Shown: one piece after another, positions 10,960 through 18,953 of the stretch
Numbering within the stretch: position 1 is the stretch's first letter
Layout: every line of letters begins with the position of its first letter
Origin: Rhynchopus sp. YZ270_cl-10
Taxonomy: Eukaryota; Euglenozoa; Diplonemea; Diplonemida; Diplonemidae
Length of the DNA: 64,000 bases
Assembly: GCA_964035575.1 (NCBI GenBank)
Contig: OZ037909.1
Coordinates: 248,001 to 312,000, forward strand
Direction of reading: 5' to 3'
Program-made: the position numbers and the translations under genes
The notes under the pieces: model-generated
Told to the model about the DNA's origin: nothing
Databases searched by the model: none
The model's input: only the letters and a program-made list of their open reading frames with translations

Positions 10960-11460
10960 AATAAGCACTTTTCAAAAAAAAAAAGTAGCGTACCGTGCGC
11001 CTGCGGCGCAGCTAAATTACGAGAGGTAGCCTACAGCTCTGTGGCTTCGCCAGAATATTTCATTGTCAAAATATGGGAAGTAAAATTGATGGCAATACTT
11101 TATTGAGGCGCCGATTTCCCGCGGTGCGCATTTTCCTGATGAGTAATTACCAACGACAGTGCCATTTTTTCTGGCAACATTTTTATAAATGTTGCGTACC
11201 GTGGCTTCGCCAGGAACCTTTCGGTGACATGACCGCCGGTTCTACTTACTATTAATGTACTGAGGTTACTGATCAGAAGGCTGACACCCACTACGACTTG
11301 TGGTTCACCCTCCCCACCCGCCCCTCGATTTTGTTCAGAGGGGAGAAAGCGCCTCACTTCGCCGCACTGGCAGGGAGTCGCGCGCGCGAAGCGCGCGCAG
11401 CGACCGCTTTTACGGGGCGAAAGCTCGGGACCCCAAATCACCCCCGTTTGGCCAAAAGGG
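10960..11460. repeat. Repeat R7 with GCGCGCGAAGCGCGC hairpin
   Basis: Shares several blocks with 13780-14040 and 59885-60310: GCGTACCGTGCGCCTGCGGCGC, AACGACAGTG, AAATGTTGCGTACCGTGGC and the perfect hairpin CGCGCGCGAAGCGCGCG (about 11381-11398). Short GC-rich hairpins are separated by AT-rich spacers. No coding capacity is convincing. Confidence 0.6.
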
Positions 11461-11619
11461 GGATTGACTAGTGCCCTGCCCCTGCTGGAAAAATTGGAAA
11501 AATTGGAAATTTTTTGGGGAAAAAACAGTGTTTCCCACGGTGAGATTTTGGGGTGAGAAATCTCACAAAAAAAAAAAAAAAAAAAAAAGTGAGGTGAGAA
11601 ATCTCACCTGCAGGAAAAA

Positions 11620-12160
11620 ATAACTATTTATTCACCTCCTTTTAGCGGGGTTTTATTTTGCGATAACTTCACGCATTTTTTTCCCAGGCGAGGGCTACTT
11701 AATTTGCCGAGCGAAGCGAGGCAAATTGAGTGCACGAGCCTGGGAAAAAAATAAGTGAAGTATCGCAAAATAATCCGCTAAAAGGAGGTGAATACGTAAT
11801 TTTATTTCACGGGAAATAAAGTATACGAAAGGATTTGGCACTTTTAGCGTGACTTATTTATTGTGCAATAACTAACGAGTATGTGTCCTCACAGGAAGCT
11901 CTCAGGGAAAAAAAAAAAAAAGAGCGTGAAAAAAAAAAAAAAAAGCTCTCATTACCCTCCCGCCAGCGCTACCGGGTCCCGCGGACCCCTAGATAGGCCC
12001 GCTGAGGGGCTGGCGGGATTGAGGAGGCTGGAGGGAGGCTAAAAAAGGCTGGACGGTCCCTCCAGCCCTACTACCTACATGTACCAAAATTTAGCGTGAA
12101 ATTATCATTAAATAAAATCCCGCTAAAAGTGCCAAATCCTTCGTATACTTTATTTCCCAG
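11620..12160. mobile_element. Foldback P copy 2 plus short deletion derivative M2
   Basis: 11620-11811 is a P foldback with the GCCGAGCGAAGCGAGGC core. It is followed at once by M2 (about 11812-12160), which keeps both ends of the M family (AAATAAAGTATACG and its inverse) but has only about 270 bp of interior, part of it unrelated to M1. M2 is a non-autonomous relative of M1 and M3. Confidence 0.7.
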
Positions 12161-13440
12161 GGGAATAATAACTATTTATTCACCTCCTTTTAGCGGGGTT
12201 TTATTTTGCGATAACTTCACGCATTTTTTTCCCAGGCGAGGGCTACTTAATTTGCCGAGCGAAGCGAGGCAAATTGAGTGCACGAGCCTGGGAAAAAAAT
12301 AAGTGAAGTATCGCAAAATAATCCGCTAAAAGGAGGTGAATACGTAATTTTATTTCACGGGAAATAAAGTATACGAAAGGATTTGGCACTTTTAGCGGGA
12401 CTCATTTATTGTGCAATAACTAACGAGAATGTGTCCCTCCAGGTAGCTCTCATTACCCTCCCGCTAGCTTTTGCTCGCTGGGAACCTGCAAAAAACTGGT
12501 GAATTGGGCCCATACCCTGGTATGTGGGGTGGGATACGCATTTTTGGGGTGGCAGAACCATGTGTGTGCCACAGGGTGGTGCACGTGTGACCCCATGCAG
12601 TACCACGCAACCCACGTTTTTACACACACAACAACGGCATTTTGCGTGTAGCGCGTACAGTATGTAGCCTAAAAAGCCCACACCACGTGTATGCATAGCG
12701 CGTAGCGCAGCGTGTGGTCGGGTTTGGAAAGCTGCCTCAACGGTACACAAAGCTACATCCCGACCTCTCGCCACCTCAGTGTCCCCTCGGGTGCTAGCGG
12801 GAGGTCGGGAAATGGCTGTCGTGCAAGAGCGAGACACATTCAGAAGATCCCCGCCCATCACAGAATATCATGCCAGCCACCACCTTCCTCACAATGAAGT
12901 AAAGGGGGTGGTGTGTCCTTCGTCTTGATAGTGAGATCGTCACGGAGATACACTATGTAGAAAACGAAGTCGGCTTCCGTGGGCTTACCGTCAGGCTTGC
13001 CAATGAATTCCTTAAAAAGCGGTCCCATTCACGGACGTACGGTGTCGACAATGCTAGTCCTTCAGCAAAACCACTGTAGTGCTTGTCCATCTCCTGTCGG
13101 AGGACCGTTTGCGTCTTACATCCTTCGGCATGTTGCATGTGTCAGAAAAAAATGCGAAAAGGGCAAAAAAAATTCAAAATTTTCAATTTTTACGTGGGTG
13201 GTGGTGCAGGATGTACCAAAATTTAGCGTGAAGTTATCGCCAAATAAAATCCCTGTTTTAGCGTGAAAAAAACAAAAATAAAATCCCGCTCTGAAGGAAT
13301 TGCAGTGAAAAAAAGTGAAAAACGCGTGAAATAAAGTTCAATGAGCGGGTTTTTAATTTGCGATAAAAAAACTGCGTGAAATTATCATTAAAAAGAATCC
13401 CGCTAAAAGTGCCAAATCCTTCGTATACTTTATTTCCCAG
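12160..13440 (-). mobile_element. Foldback P copy 3 plus element M3
   Basis: P3 (about 12160-12361) is followed by M3 (about 12362-13440). M3 has the same terminal inverted repeats as M1 and matches it over the tyrosine-recombinase-like remnant (minus strand, about 12930-13140). An insert of about 200 bp near 12470-12680 is absent from M1. Broken copy. The repeated P+M arrangement at three places suggests that P and M move together or share a target preference. Confidence 0.65.
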
Positions 13441-13489
13441 TGGAATAAAAAAAAAAAAAAAAAAAAAAATCATGGTTGAACCACGGGAG

Positions 13490-13705
13490 TACCATGGGGA
13501 ACTGGGTTGCTGACCGCACCATTCAGGCTGTACCTCAATTTTTTTTTGCCTGCGGCGCCATTTTCCCTTTTTTGCTCCGCAAAAAAGGGTTAGGTGTGTG
13601 ACTTTGTGCTGTAAAAAGATAGATTTTTACACTGTACCCTAATTTTTTTTCGCCTGCGGCGCCATTTGTTTGATTTTTTTTTTGCTCCGCAAAAATCCCT
13701 ATGTT
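13490..13705. repeat. Repeat R4, copy 1
   Basis: Matches 32120-32345. Each copy holds two tandem subunits with the pattern CGCCTGCGGCGCCATTT ... TTTTGCTCCGCAAAA, that is, one GCC-TGC-GGC hairpin and one TTTTTTGC-TCC-GCAAAAAA hairpin, separated by TAGATTTTTACAC. The unit begins GGAACTGGGTTGCTGACCGC in both copies. No coding capacity. Confidence 0.7.
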
Positions 13706-14237
13706 CCCAATGTCCCTGGTCAGCAGTGCTGAAAAAATTTTGGGCACAAAAACAAGCTGACCCCCCAATCTTCCAACGACAGTGACATTTATGTCAACAA
13801 TTTTTAGAAATGTTGCGTACCGTGGCTTCGCTTGGGTGCCATGCCTGTCATGACTGCCGTTTATTTTGTAAATGTACTGAGTTTACTGATAATTCGTATA
13901 CCACGTGTGCCTGGTGCAAATATCAATGAAGTGCCGAACTCCGAGAAATTCTCACATTCCGCCGGAGGCCCCCAACTTGAGCTAAGGTGGGGACCCGCGC
14001 GCGAAGCGCGCCCGGGCTCGCCACACCTATACAAAAACCCGCAAAACCGCAAAATCTCACCTATTTTCAGAGTTAGGTGAGATGCTGGGAAACACTGGGA
14101 AAAAAAAAAAAAAAAGGGTAAATTGCGATAACACGTATACTTTTTTTTTCGATTTGCGATAACACGTACACAAAAAGTATACGTGTTATCGCGAAAAAGT
14201 GTACGTGTTATCGCGAACAAAAACGTACGTGTTTTTC

Positions 14238-14587
14238 AGTACCCAGTACCCAGTACCCAGTACCCAGTACCCAGTACCCAGTACCCAGTACCCAGTACCC
14301 AGTACCCAGTACCCAGTACCCAGTACCCAGTACCCAGTACCCAGTACCCAGTACCCAGTACCCAGTACCCAGTACCCAGTACCCAGTACCCAGTACCCAG
14401 TACCCAGTACCCAGTACCCAGTACCCAGTACCCAGTACCCAGTACCCAGTACCCAGTACCCAGTACCCAGTACCCAGTACCCAGTACCCAGTACCCAGTA
14501 CCCAGTACCCAGTACCCAGTACCCAGTACCCAGTACCCAGTACCCAGTACCCAGTACCCAGTACCCAGTACCCAGTACCCAGTACCC
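14238..14587. repeat. Tandem array (AGTACCC)50
   Basis: 350 bp, exactly 50 uninterrupted copies of a heptamer containing GTAC. Its perfection implies recent expansion or active homogenisation. All six frames stay open, producing spurious VPSTQYP / GTGYWVL proteins. Confidence 0.97.
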
Positions 14588-14589
14588 AC

Positions 14590-15541
14590 TGACATAACGA
14601 AGTATCGCTTGAAAGTACCGTTCAATAACCTTAGGTGTGCAGGTAAAGTAGGACACAAGGTATATCAAACGATAAATCAATCAGATAAACGTTACATCAT
14701 TGGAAAATTGTTGGCACCGCCCCCCTGTCTTCGTATTTATTACGTCGACAGGCCAAACAGCGTTGGGCTCAGAAGAAGCAGTGCAAGACACTGGGGATCA
14801 ACATGAGAACCAACTCCCAACAACACAGGCTACCGAAGTAGCAGGTGGGGTGTTGCGGGTGTTTGGGGTGAGAAAATCGATTTTGGTAAGTTACAGCAGA
14901 AAATTCTTAAGTTTGCACAATCGAGAAGGGTTACCACTGTCTACTATTATTCGAACGTTGTGAACCGGTGAGGTTGAGAAGGGTGACACGGCATACAAGT
15001 ACAAGTACAAGTACAAGTAAGACGTACCTTCTGCAAAGGCTGAATTCGCAATTCTAAGGGATATGAATTCAGCCCCCACGTGGTTTTTTTGAGAACCCTC
15101 ATTCCATGGTATACTGCACGTTCCCGAAGAATGATTCGTCCCCTCCTCGTTCATGCAAACTTAAGAAAATTCTGAAGTAACTACAACCTGGCGTGCGGGT
15201 ACAGATGCATTGCTTTGTTCTTTCCTCAAAGTCATGTGTGATCTCTCGGGTCTGTACTAAAGTCAGTGTTTAGATAAGCATCCACTTGACTCGTTCTAAC
15301 AACCGTCGAAATCTAGAACAAAACAATACACTGCCCCTTCTCACACCAAGCCGCCATGCTTCAAGAGCATGCCCTGGGCAAAAATTACTGTGACAAAAAC
15401 TGGTTTTCTGGGGGAACGCAATATTTTATTGTGTCCAGTCCTCCGCAAGCAGAGGACAGACTTTCCGGGTCCCGAAGTCGAATTTCTTGCACTAGCTATG
15501 CTCCCTGGGTTAATGGCTATAGCAGTGACTGACTAAGTGTT
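14590..15541 (+). repeat. Dispersed repeat R1, copy A
   Basis: About 950 bp, closely matching 50600-51553. It begins ACTGACATAACGAAGTATCG and ends at GCTATAGCAGTGACTGAC. It contains stem CCTGTC/GACAGG enclosing hairpin CGTA-TTTAT-TACG, and near the end the hairpin GTCCTC-CGCAAGCA-GAGGAC. A short (GTACAA)n run lies at about 14998-15019. Compared with the longer copy at 41885-43005 it has different first and middle parts and a small deletion near 15400. No intact protein is read. Confidence 0.8.
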
Positions 15542-15548
15542 CCCACCC

Positions 15549-15752
15549 TACGTGTACGTGTACGTGTACGTGTACGTGTACGTGTACGTGTACGTGTACG
15601 TGTACGTGTACGTGTACGTGTACGTGTACGTGTACGTGTACGTGTACGTGTACGTGTACGTGTACGTGTACGTGTACGTGTACGTGTACGTGTACGTGTA
15701 CGTGTACGTGTACGTGTACGTGTACGTGTACGTGTACGTGTACGTGTACGTG
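15549..15752. repeat. Tandem array (TACGTG)34
   Basis: 204 bp, exactly 34 copies of a hexamer in which GTAC recurs at every junction. It sits between the end of R1 (15541) and R2 (about 15757-15830). Open in several frames only because of periodicity. Confidence 0.97.
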
Positions 15753-15756
15753 TACC

Positions 15757-15835
15757 TCGTTTTAGACCCCCACAGATGCTCAAAAGTGCCAAATTTTGCT
15801 TTTAATGGCCTCAAATCGTCGAAATTAGCCCTTTT
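15757..15835 (+). repeat. Repeat R2, copy 1
   Basis: About 75 bp beginning GTTTTAGACCCCCACAGATG, then CTCAAAAGTGCCAAATTTTG and GGCCTCAAATCGTCGAAATT. Other copies are at 44824-44898, 52293-52348 and 52687-52753, always inside composite elements E0, E4 and E6. Confidence 0.8.
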
Positions 15836-16051
15836 TTGGGGCCCAAAAAAAAAAAAATCGAGGGTCCAGGTATGGAGAGCGAGCACCTTAGAAGAAGAAA
15901 ACACGTACATTTTTGTTCGCGATAACACGTATACTTTTTTTGACCACTTTTCGCGATAACACGTACACTTTTTCGCGATAACACGTATACTTTTTGTGTA
16001 CGTGTTATCGCAAATGGAAACAAAAAGTATACGTGTTATCGCAATTTGCCC

Positions 16052-16277
16052 AAAAAAAAAAAAAAAAAAAAGGCGCGAAAATGCTCAAAAAGCAGGTTTT
16101 TTTAGGTTTTTTTTTTTTACGATCGGTCACCCCAAATTTTGGGGAAAAACCACCGATCGGGCGACAAGCATGATCAGTGGTCTTCTTTGGCCACCCACTT
16201 TCGTATCATTTGCCCCCCCCTCCCCAACCCTTGCCCCAGAAATCGGGCATAAAAAGGAAATGTAGCAAAACTGTTTT
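16052..16277. other. Spacer downstream of the NDUFA9-like gene
   Basis: Poly-A, then a small inverted repeat CGATCGGT...ACCGATCG (about 16120-16160) surrounding CCCCAAATTTTGGGG, itself a palindrome. Any missing last exon of the neighbouring gene is not visible here. Confidence 0.4.
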
Positions 16278-17252
16278 TCATCCAACATACTTCTGCACAG
16301 GGTACGGCATCATGATGGTCTCCTTAGGGCTGTTCGTGACGGAGCAGACGAAGTTGAGCAGCTCGTCGTATGAGAGCTCCTGGCGCCCACCGAGCTCGTA
16401 GGTCTTCCCCCAGCAGGAGGGGTCGCGCAGGGCCATTGCGCAGGCGACACCGATGTCGAGGTTCTGCACTGGCTGCGACCGTCTGTGCATCATCTCGGGG
16501 TAGACGGGCACAGATTTATAACGGAGACGACGAGCAGCTTGCTTCATGATGTCGAAGTTAAAGTTACCAATCAGCGAGAACACATCCGACGGTCTGATAA
16601 TGATCGCGCTCGGCATCAGCTCGCGGATCTCTATTTCCGCCCGCCCGTGCGCACGCAGCACGGCACTCTTGGAGTCCACATTCGCGCCAATGCGCGAAAT
16701 ATACACAAGCGTCTCCTTCCCCGTCTCAACAGCATGTCTCGTGATGTCCACCGGGAGTTGTCTGTTCACCGCATCCGTCCCCCACTGCAGGTCCCTCCAT
16801 CTCAGAGGGGTGTTGGCAGGGACGGAAGACCCGAGGCAGATCACGATGTGGTCGGCAGGCTCCACCAGCTGGCGGATCTGTGCAGGCTTGTTGAAGTCGG
16901 TCATCAGAGGGTGCCAGTTATTGGGGTCCAGTGATGTCATCTGGGCTTGTCTATGATCAGTGTTTGACCTGTTTGACGAGAGGTGTTGTTTTGTTGTTTC
17001 GCAAGCCCATACCTTCTGTAAGGTTGTAAAAGAATGCAACCGTGTTTCGCCATCGCCTGGGAAATGCCAAGTCCGAGCACCCCGTATCCACCAAAGACCG
17101 TGGCCACTGTTGAGAGAGTGTGGGAGAGTAACAAAAATAACAAAGTGAAGCAAGCTGAACAATAACGTCGTGGCACTGTGCATACCTTGTCCGTACAGGT
17201 TGGTCATCCATGATGCCGACTGTGTGGGCGCGCTGATAAGTAAACGTGACAT
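16278..17252 (-). CDS. NDUFA9: NDUFA9-like complex I 39-kDa subunit (atypical SDR)
   Basis: Exons are 17252-17186, 17106-17013 and 16950-16278 (donors GTATGC and GTATGG; acceptors CAACAG and CATAG), phases 1 and 2, giving 277 residues. The peptide is continuous across the first join: VATVFGGYGVLGLGI, a glycine-rich NAD(P)-binding motif of the atypical short-chain dehydrogenase fold, then an IIRPSDVFS segment like the conserved IVKPSDIFG of the mitochondrial NADH dehydrogenase accessory subunit. The N-terminus (MSRLLISAPTQSASW) could act as a mitochondrial presequence. The open frame ends in QKYVG, but the bases AAGTATGTTGG there form a good GTATGT donor at 16290. The family usually runs about 370 residues, so one more exon may be missing, lying beyond or displaced by the repeats of E0. 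Confidence 0.75.
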   Translation of the reverse strand: MSRLLISAPTQSASWMTNLYGQGMHSATTLLFSLLHFVIFVTLPHSLNSGHGLWWIRGARTWHFPGDGETRLHSFTTLQKVWACETTKQHLSSNRSNTDHRQAQMTSLDPNNWHPLMTDFNKPAQIRQLVEPADHIVICLGSSVPANTPLRWRDLQWGTDAVNRQLPVDITRHAVETGKETLVYISRIGANVDSKSAVLRAHGRAEIEIRELMPSAIIIRPSDVFSLIGNFNFDIMKQAARRLRYKSVPVYPEMMHRRSQPVQNLDIGVACAMALRDPSCWGKTYELGGRQELSYDELLNFVCSVTNSPKETIMMPYPVQKYVG

Positions 17253-17575
17253 TGTTGTTGTCTTGTCCCCACCTCAACTGACCAGGGGTGGGTAATGTGT
17301 TAAAGGAGGTACTGGAGTTTGGTGTAGTGTTGATGTGTGCCTTTTGAGAAAAAAAAATGTGGAAAGTTTGAAAAAAGATCTTGTTGTATCGGCCCAAAAA
17401 AATACTGTCTAAAAGATCTTTCCGAAACCGTGAATTGTGATGACAAAATCACCTACGGGTAGCGTTGCCTTCCTTTGTGCAAACGTTGGGACAGGAATGT
17501 CTGCACACTAAAAAAACACACACAACGTTTTGCCAAGATAATCCTCAGCCAAAACCCACACACTTTGTTTTTTTT

Positions 17576-18211
17576 TCACCTTTCTCCCCCAAACTTCTCC
17601 ATCAATGCTGCGAGGAGGGATTTTGTCTGTACGCCATTTGGCAGATTTAGCCACATTCCGAGACACCCCACAAAGAGCTCCTGCCCGCTTTGTGGGTAGA
17701 GCAGGGTGAACACACCGAAACGCTCGTACTCCCGCCAGGAGGTGATGGCGCCGTCATCTAATGGCGACAGGATTGTTTTGCCGGAAGATTGCTCGGGTGC
17801 GGTGCTGGGCGGTGGGCAGGTGAGGACCGCTGTTGCGAGCAGGCCGGAGAGAATCATCCTATCGTACCCTAGAGCATAGAGCCTTACCCCACGGAGTAGT
17901 GTATGGGCGAACAGAGCAGCGCACAGACCTGCTGCAAAGTCCAACCGTTTCTTTGTGATCGCCAGAACCAACAATGGTATAAGCCGCCGTACCCCCATAC
18001 CCGCAAGCAGCATCAACACCGCCACTCCCTCCTGCTTCGGCAGCCACACCCGTCGTCGCAACGCTTGCAGGAAGGTCTGCCCGCTGGAAGACGTCCCAAC
18101 TTTGATGTGCTGTCTCACCGTGTTCGTTGCCTGCACAATAGCATCGGCAGCGCGTGAAGGGATAGGAGAAGCAGCAGCACTGCTGTTTGAAGAAGGTGAA
18201 GCCTCTGACAT
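17576..18211 (-). CDS. Membrane protein, 211 residues
   Basis: Single exon with a serine/alanine-rich N-terminus (about 1-45), then hydrophobic segments at about 62-85 (GVAVLMLLAGMGVRRLIPLL), 90-107, 118-133 and 175-192. Glu/Arg-rich connectors include SWREYERFG. Not recognised; membrane location is predicted from hydrophobicity only. The start is the first ATG in a clean frame and the stop is followed by poly-A. It lies between two probable mitochondrial proteins, but this does not prove shared function. Confidence 0.7.
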   Translation of the reverse strand: MSEASPSSNSSAAASPIPSRAADAIVQATNTVRQHIKVGTSSSGQTFLQALRRRVWLPKQEGVAVLMLLAGMGVRRLIPLLVLAITKKRLDFAAGLCAALFAHTLLRGVRLYALGYDRMILSGLLATAVLTCPPPSTAPEQSSGKTILSPLDDGAITSWREYERFGVFTLLYPQSGQELFVGCLGMWLNLPNGVQTKSLLAALMEKFGGER

Positions 18212-18409
18212 ATTTATAGTGTACCCTCAAAGCGGAGGGGATGTGTCTGGAGGTTTGGTGAGAAAGGGTGGAGAAGATGATTCAAAAAACTTTGGGAACC
18301 TTAAAAATATGCCACCTTCATATTCATTTAGAATAAAAAGAGATTCTTTGGGTGGTCCAATCCCGACATCATCCGACGTATGAGATGAGTACCTAGCATG
18401 GGTTTAATG

Positions 18410-18835
18410 CTAAAGACGCACATCGCCTGCCGATATCCGACGAGGCGTTTGAGCATATGAACGGCGAGAGAAAGAGATAGGCTTCAGCTGCCTCTCAGCA
18501 GACGTTTTGAGCGTGATCTCCTTGCCTTCAAGATAAAAAAAAGCAAGCACAGCAAAAGACGGACAGCCAGCGGAGAGCCCCAGTGGACCCCCCAGGGGTG
18601 ATGAAAAGGACAGTGATGACGATACTGACGATACGTCTCATTCACATGAAAGCGATGACGCCAAGACCGATAGCCTTTTGTGTTCGGCATCGTTCACCAT
18701 CGATGCGATTTACGCACACTATGATGCGAAACCTCGAGAGCACATCTATTGCCAATGTAAATAATGCACTCTTTGCAAACGCCACTATCCCATTCAATCC
18801 AGGAAAAAAACTGGAGTTTAGGTGAAAGAAATTTG
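18410..18835 (+). pseudogene. Plus-strand acidic Cys-rich ORF remnant
   Basis: A coding-like stretch on the plus strand with an acidic serine/aspartate run (DEKDSDDDTDDTSHSHESDD) followed by a cysteine cluster of zinc-ribbon type (CQC, then CTLC). Several stops interrupt it. It is opposite to all solid genes and shows no introns. It could be a decayed gene or part of an old element. The remaining spacer 18212-18953 has nothing else recognisable. Confidence 0.35.
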
Positions 18836-18953
18836 GGGTCTAGAACGCCTTCTTACAATATTACCAAGATACGCAGGTCACTGCTTCTTGACTCTATCCT
18901 TATCTTTTATTCTTCTTCTTTTCCCCCCACCAGACCTTCTTTCCCCCCCACGC

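Larger units (their letters stand above)
11527..14097. mobile_element. hAT-like pair of ends enclosing other elements (E8)
   Basis: CAGTGTTTCCCA at 11527-11538 is matched by its inverse TGGGAAACACTG at 14086-14097. Ends of this type (CAGTG...) are typical of hAT-superfamily elements. Both flanks are GA-homopolymer, so an 8-bp target duplication cannot be judged. Inside lie P2/M2, P3/M3, repeat R4 and R7 sequence, so E8 is either a host for later insertions or a chance pairing. No transposase was seen. Confidence 0.4.
14116..16051. mobile_element. Composite element E0
   Basis: Bounded by inverted repeats of about 115-150 bp (14116-14236 and about 15895-16051). They are themselves made of repeated GCGATAACACGTATACTTTT motifs in both orientations, and their outermost bases are GGGYAAATTGCGATAACACG. 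The interior is, in order: an exact (AGTACCC)50 array, one R1 copy, an exact (TACGTG)34 array and one R2 copy. Poly-A tracts flank both sides. No transposase-like protein is visible, so it would need help in trans if it is mobile. The layout parallels E4 and E6. Confidence 0.6.

Noticed and set aside
14183-14806. Long open frames with VPSTQYP or GTGYWVL repeats (also at 43638-44311)
   Set aside because: Translations of the (AGTACCC)n arrays; a 7-bp unit without stops is open in every frame, so length is not evidence of coding.
14238-15752. CRISPR-like or telomere-like arrays
   Set aside because: Units are 6-8 bp with no spacers, and they are internal to elements. They resemble no known telomere repeat and sit far from any contig end signal.
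15517-15959. Open frames with YVYVYV or RTRTRT runs
   Set aside because: Produced by the (TACGTG)34 array.
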